From Aphis gossypii (lineage: Eukaryota; Arthropoda; Insecta; Hemiptera; Aphididae), in contig NW_026083105.1 of NCBI RefSeq assembly GCF_020184175.1, positions 26,732 to 90,731 of the forward strand: a stretch of 64,000 bases of DNA, written 5' to 3'. Below, in pieces: positions 60,660-64,000 of the stretch (within the stretch, counting starts at the first letter, position 1; the number at the start of each line of letters is the position of its first letter). A model generated the notes under the pieces. The model saw nothing but the letters and a program-made list of their open reading frames with translations, was not told the DNA's origin and made no database searches. Made by a program: the position numbers and the translations under genes.

Positions 60660-60797
60660 GATATTTGAATTTTCGATCAGCTTTTGAGAATAGCGTAAAT
60701 CGAAAAATAACGATCGAATCGTTTATTTCGATCGAAAGTTGACCATCGAATAAATATTTTCGACGATCGTTTTCGATTGATTTGAGAATAGGCCCCC
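60660..60797 (-). repeat. Right terminal inverted repeat region of Harbinger element
   Basis: Reverse-complement partner of about 50699-50830; rich in CGATCGAAA words and ending TTTGAGAATAGGCCCCC. Confidence 0.82.
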
Positions 60798-61480
60798 AAA
60801 CTACCCTAGCACGGGGACCTAACGCCTAAACCTATCGACTGCAGTTTGAGATGGGAAACCGAGTCGAACGTCGAGCTCTTAAGCAAAACCGAAACGCAGA
60901 GAACACCGCATTAATCGCATCGATTCCGTTAACGATCGTAAAAGAAGAATCGCCGTCGTTATCGTACGTACGACGACTATTTAACAGACGCGCGCGCTAT
61001 TCCGACGTACCTCTCGCGGTTCGAAAATCAAACACAAACGCCCGTCGTAAAGACCAATAGGCAATAACGTTTATGTCGCGGAAACCGAAACGCGTGCATG
61101 AGAATCTCCGTATACGTACGCGTATTTTAATCGCGGTCGATCAAATATCGAGTCTCCGTATTATATTACGCACAGGTACGATGTACAGTATTATATTTTA
61201 CACGTTCACCCGCTCCGAGCTCACAAGAGCGCGCGTCGTTATAGACCAATACATGAGACAACAGCATTAAAATAATATTATTATCGCTGTCGAGAACGTT
61301 TTAAAGACGTTCACTGTCGAGCTACAATAATAATATACGTATTTAAGGCGGGAAAAGGTCGAGAAACGGAAAAAAGGTAGAAAAAAACGTATCGAAACGA
61401 AGCGGCGGCGGCGGACGACGTTTTCGAAAATAGCGCGGCGGAACGGAATTTTGTGATTGGTAGGTAATTGTCTATAATAT
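60798..61480. other. CpG-rich 680-bp stretch of unknown role
   Basis: The sequence is full of CG dinucleotides (for example GCGCGCGCTATTCCGACG near 60990 and CGGCGGCGGCGGACGACG near 61403) and switches to AT-rich DNA near 61520. It has frames of 65-83 codons on both strands, Arg-rich and without known motifs. It could be a CpG-rich promoter or first exon, the rest of a tRNA-derived SINE split by Harbinger, or a fragment of foreign origin. I cannot decide. Confidence 0.35.
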
Positions 61481-61526
61481 GGGTAGCGCTGCGCCGGCGG
61501 AAAGACGAACCGCTTCACGCTTTATT

Positions 61527-61702
61527 ATAGAAGGAGATTTTTGTAGACTTATTCGTAATCAAAAGACGAAACATAAATCTAAATTAATTATATGTAAAAG
61601 ATGTTTTACAGTTTTTAGTAATATTCCTTGTAAATTCAAACTATGGGGTATTAATGGGTTAAAAAAACATAAAAAAATTTGTGGAAAACATAAACTTGGA
61701 AG
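61527..61702 (+). pseudogene. Zinc-finger exon fragment, possibly from a Maverick-type DNA polymerase
   Basis: The frame reads FIIEGDFCRLIRNQKTKHKS, then ICKRCFTVFSNIPCKF and LKKHKKICGKHKLGR, a C-x-x-C ... H-x-x-x-C finger. From memory, F-C-R-L-I/V-x-x-Q...H..x-I-C-x-x-C is a pattern near the N-terminus of family-B DNA polymerase-like proteins that are common in aphid genomes and linked to Mavericks/Polintons. I cannot verify this here. The frame is cut at about 61702 by mitochondrial DNA, so the rest is missing. Confidence 0.4.
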
Positions 61703-61742
61703 ATTATTAACAGTAATAAACCTCTTTTTGGTTTCAATTAAA
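61703..61742 (-). pseudogene. trnN: trnN, 5' half (in NUMT)
   Basis: TTAATTGAAACCAAAAAGAG and then ACTGTTAATAAT, with anticodon GTT, as in insect mitochondrial tRNA-Asn. It is cut after the anticodon arm by the NUMT edge. Confidence 0.75.
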
Positions 61743-61803
61743 AATAAGGATTATATAATCTATTATTAAGTCGAAATTAATATGTAATTTTATTACTTCT
61801 TAA
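61743..61803 (-). pseudogene. trnR: trnR (UCG) in NUMT, edges approximate
   Basis: TTAATTTCGACTTAA on the minus strand gives a TCG anticodon loop. Position between trnA and trnN fits tRNA-Arg. Confidence 0.65.
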
Positions 61804-61805
61804 TT

Positions 61806-61868
61806 AAGATAAATTAATTAATAATTTTTAAAAGCAAATTAAATGTTATAAGTTTTAACTATTATCCT
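61806..61868 (-). pseudogene. trnA: trnA (UGC) in NUMT
   Basis: The acceptor AGGATAA pairs with TTATCTT; TTTAATTTGCTTTTAAA holds anticodon TGC. It follows nad3 directly. Confidence 0.75.
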
Positions 61869-62219
61869 TTAAATTTTTCAATTTAATGATCCAAATTTTC
61901 ATTCATAAAAAATAGTAATGATTATAAATATAAAAAAATTATGAATATTGTGTTAAAATAAAATATATTTGAAATTTTGAAATTTAAAATTATTGGTAAA
62001 TAATTGAGATTTCAATATCAAAAATTAAAAAAATAATTGCAATTAAGTAAAAATGTAATGAAAATGGAATACGTGATTTATAAATGGATCAAATCCACAT
62101 TCAAAAGGTGCTGATTTATTATGATTAAATTTTATTTTTATATTAATTAAAATATAATTATAAATAAAATTATTAAAATTAAGGTTAAAATAATTATTGA
62201 AATTAAATTTAATAAAATT
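61869..62219 (-). pseudogene. nad3: nad3 in NUMT, with frame changes
   Basis: In the invertebrate mitochondrial code the pieces MLLNLISMIILTLILMILF, NHNKSAPFECGFDP, KSRIPFSLHFYLIAIIFLIF and EWKFGSLNWKI are clear NADH dehydrogenase subunit 3 blocks. They fall in different frames, with at least two single-base changes (near T runs), so this copy is broken. Confidence 0.85.
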
Positions 62220-62281
62220 ATTTTATTTAAATTTTAAACTTTTTGATTGGAAATCAAATATACTTTTTATATTAATAAAAT
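62220..62281 (-). pseudogene. trnG: trnG (UCC) in NUMT
   Basis: Seven-base acceptor ATTTTAT/ATAAAAT and anticodon loop TTGATTTCCAATCAA with TCC. It looks structurally intact, lying between cox3 and nad3. Confidence 0.8.
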
Positions 62282-63045
62282 TAATTATTTCATCAATAGA
62301 ATGTTATATATAAAAATAATCAAATAATATCAATAAAGTGTCAATATCATGCGGCTAATTCAAATCTAATATGATGGATAAAAGAAAAATGTAATTTTAA
62401 TATTCGTATTAAATTGATTATAAGAAAAATTGTTCCAATAATTACGTGTAATCCATGAAATCCAGTTGCTATATAAAATGATGATCCAAAAATTGAGTCT
62501 GAAAATGTAAATGTTGCTTGATTATATTCTAATATTTGAAGTATTAAAAAATAAATACTTAAAATAATTGTTAAATTTATAAAAATAATTGTTTTTTTTT
62601 TTAAATTATTTAATAAGTAGAAATGAGTTAAAGTAACAGTAAATCTTGATGTTAATAAGATAATTGTATTTAATAATGGAATTAGAAGAGGGTTAAAGAA
62701 TCTAATATTTTTTGGGGGTCAATTTAATCCTAATCCAATTGAAGGAGCTAAAGAATTATGTAAAAAGTTCCAGAAAAATGAAATAAATAGAAATATTTCA
62801 GAAATAATAAATAAGATTATTCTAAATTTAATTAGATTTATAATGAAAAAATTATGATTTCCTTGAAAAGTTCTTTCTCGAATTACATCTCGTCATCATA
62901 ATATAGAAATTAAAATAATTATTAAAAAATTAATTAATAAAATTAAATTGAATTTAAAATTTATAGTTATAATATTTGAAATTATTAAATTAAATGTATT
63001 TAATGCTATTAAGATTGGTCATGGGCTTAAATTTAAAATAACGAA
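62281..63045 (-). pseudogene. cox3: cox3 in NUMT, open in mitochondrial code
   Basis: The mitochondrial-code translation is open from LNLSPWPILMALNTFNLI through WWRDVIRERTFQGNHNFF, SDSIFGSSFYMATGFHGLHV and ELAAWYWHFIDIIWLFLYM to YWWNN and stop. That is cytochrome c oxidase subunit 3 without its first residues. In the nuclear code it has many stops. The absence of any frame lesion argues for recent transfer. Confidence 0.92.
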
Positions 63046-63046
63046 A

Positions 63047-64000
63047 TTTGAACTCTTGTGATTTTTTATTACGTTAACTTTTATTTAAAACAACAATTTA
63101 CATAGGTATATGAAATATTTACATTATTTTCTTTTTATTATTTGACTTTATGTCTTTTAAATACAATAAAAATATAGGATAAGATAACAAACACTCATTT
63201 AATGAGATATTATATAAGAACAAAACTCACGGGTGGGAAATTGTATAACATTGTCCTTTATTCACCGTCTTGATTTGGATCGTGCTGTAGTTCTGTCTCT
63301 GTGTCTCGTCCGGAATCTCACTGTTATGTCTTGATTTTTTCTTCTTCGTGATACACAACTGGGAAATTTGGGTACATACAAAATATTATATATCTTAATA
63401 TAGTTGTATTTTACAATGTTATATTGTAAAATATATATCAAGATATATAATTATACCCCGTGCAACTGAGTGTTGGTCCCGACTTAAAGTAAACCTTAAG
63501 TGGGCACTGCAGTTCGTCGTGGTTAAGTTACTTTGGTAACTATATAGTCGCTGTGACGTCACCGTATGAAGGTCGTATATACCTTCCGGTGAGTAATCGA
63601 CTAGTTACGGGATAAAAAGGCCAGAGGCGGGAAGTGTGTATTGTGGTGCCAGCGTCGACGGTCTTATATGCCTTCTTCGAGCTGTTTGACAACGGAGTTT
63701 AAATTTGTATTTCTTGAAATTTGCTTAATTTTCTAGGGCCATATTTGTTTGGGAATTATTTTATTATTTTTTTTGGCGTTTTTTACTAAACAGAGATGTA
63801 TGTGGTTATTTGTTGAGATGAGATGTAGTCGATAAAAAAAATAAACAATGTGAATAAGAAGCGAGTCGCAACGACCGCGACGGCGGCGGGATATACGCCA
63901 TCTGGTTAGTGTCTAATAGGTCGTCGGCGCATTGACGTGATGGTATCACGCTAATGTACGACACAAGAGCGCGGCACCTGTGCGTTCTTGTCTCGTTACA
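63047..64000. other. Non-coding end of window; possible promoter or LTR
   Basis: No gene. The stretch 63220-64000 is richer in GC and CpG than the flanks. A TATA-like GGGATAAAAAGGCCAGAGGC at 63609 is followed about 30 bp later by GTGTATTGTGG, resembling a plus-strand core promoter. AATAAA occurs on the minus strand near 63262. It could be an LTR or the 5' end of a gene beyond the window. Confidence 0.35.
63388..63453. repeat. AT-rich inverted repeat
   Basis: ATATATCTTAATATAGTTG with ATTTTACAAT on the left pairs with ATTGTAAAAT and ATATATCAAGATATAT on the right. It can form a hairpin of about 30 bp. Confidence 0.75.

Larger units (their letters stand above)
50699..60797. mobile_element. PIF/Harbinger transposon carrying nested insertions
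   Basis: The ends are inverted: GGGGGTCTATTCTCAAA at the left and its complement (GGGGGCCTATTCTCAAA read inward) at the right. About 130 bp at each end are crowded with TTCGATCG/CGATCGAAA words and carry a second TATTCTCA about 90 bp inside. It holds the two genes usual for Harbinger: a DDE transposase (plus strand) and a Myb/SANT-like protein (minus strand). Taking out the hAT (4.36 kb) and the MITE leaves about 5.5 kb, a normal size. The short target duplication cannot be fixed with certainty because of the G/C runs at the tips. Confidence 0.85.
61703..63046 (-). other. NUMT: nuclear copy of mitochondrial DNA, about 1.34 kb
   Basis: Reading the minus strand gives cox3 (lacking its first roughly 15 codons), trnG, nad3, trnA, trnR and the first half of trnN, in the usual insect mitochondrial order without gaps. 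Both edges switch abruptly to nuclear sequence. TGA is used as Trp and ATA as Met, which is why no standard-code frame appears. Confidence 0.93.

Noticed and set aside
1..64000. A functional nuclear tRNA or rRNA gene
   Set aside because: Only mitochondrial tRNAs inside the NUMT and one isolated B box were found; no complete nuclear tRNA cloverleaf or rRNA segment is visible.

Overview
The window is AT-rich nuclear DNA from an insect, most probably an aphid (Aphididae). I infer this from the base composition, the insect-type CCTAA telomeric motif, a mitochondrial fragment in the standard insect order cox3-trnG-nad3-trnA-trnR-trnN, and the transposon families present. It is an intergenic, transposon-dense stretch. 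I see no conserved housekeeping gene. Almost every long reading frame belongs to a mobile element, and nearly all are broken by frameshifts or stops, many of them at A or G runs.

Layout, left to right. 1.1-4.0 kb: a decayed, intron-containing P-like (THAP9-like) transposase. 7.0-7.8 kb: a 5'-truncated R1-type LINE lying between two (CCTAA)n tracts. 9.09-15.91 kb: a complete P-like DNA transposon with inverted repeats, a perfect 8-bp target duplication and a broken THAP transposase. 17.4-19.2 kb: LINE and MULE fragments and an unrecognised 446-nt coding-like region. 19.4-22.6 kb: unrecognised gene A (minus strand), with a Helitron-like insertion in its last intron. 22.9-27.0 kb: a full-length Jockey-type LINE with a 12-bp duplication. 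27.4-31.4 kb: an I-type LINE with RNase H on the minus strand. 34.3-34.8 kb: a probable solo LTR. 36.1-37.3 kb: unrecognised minus-strand frames, one exonuclease-like. 37.9-40.5 kb: a deleted ZMYM1-like hAT gene that runs straight into an RTE-type LINE (40.55-43.5 kb, minus). 43.7-44.65 kb: gene B, a paralog of gene A. 45.5-49.2 kb: an intron-rich ZSWIM-type MULE transposase.

50.7-60.8 kb is a nest of elements. A two-gene PIF/Harbinger transposon carries a hAT MITE in a transposase intron and a complete hAT element in an intron of its Myb/SANT gene. That hAT in turn carries a complete Tc1/mariner-type element. Target duplications of 8, 8 and 2 bp mark the three inner insertions. 61.7-63.05 kb is a nuclear copy of mitochondrial DNA that cuts into a zinc-finger exon resembling the start of a Maverick-type DNA polymerase.

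The least explained content is the A/B gene family: two multi-exon paralogs 22 kb apart on the same strand, each with its own tandem array upstream and no relation to a known domain that I can name. All calls were made by reading the sequence. Exon boundaries come from GT/AG sites and continuity of homology, not from transcripts.
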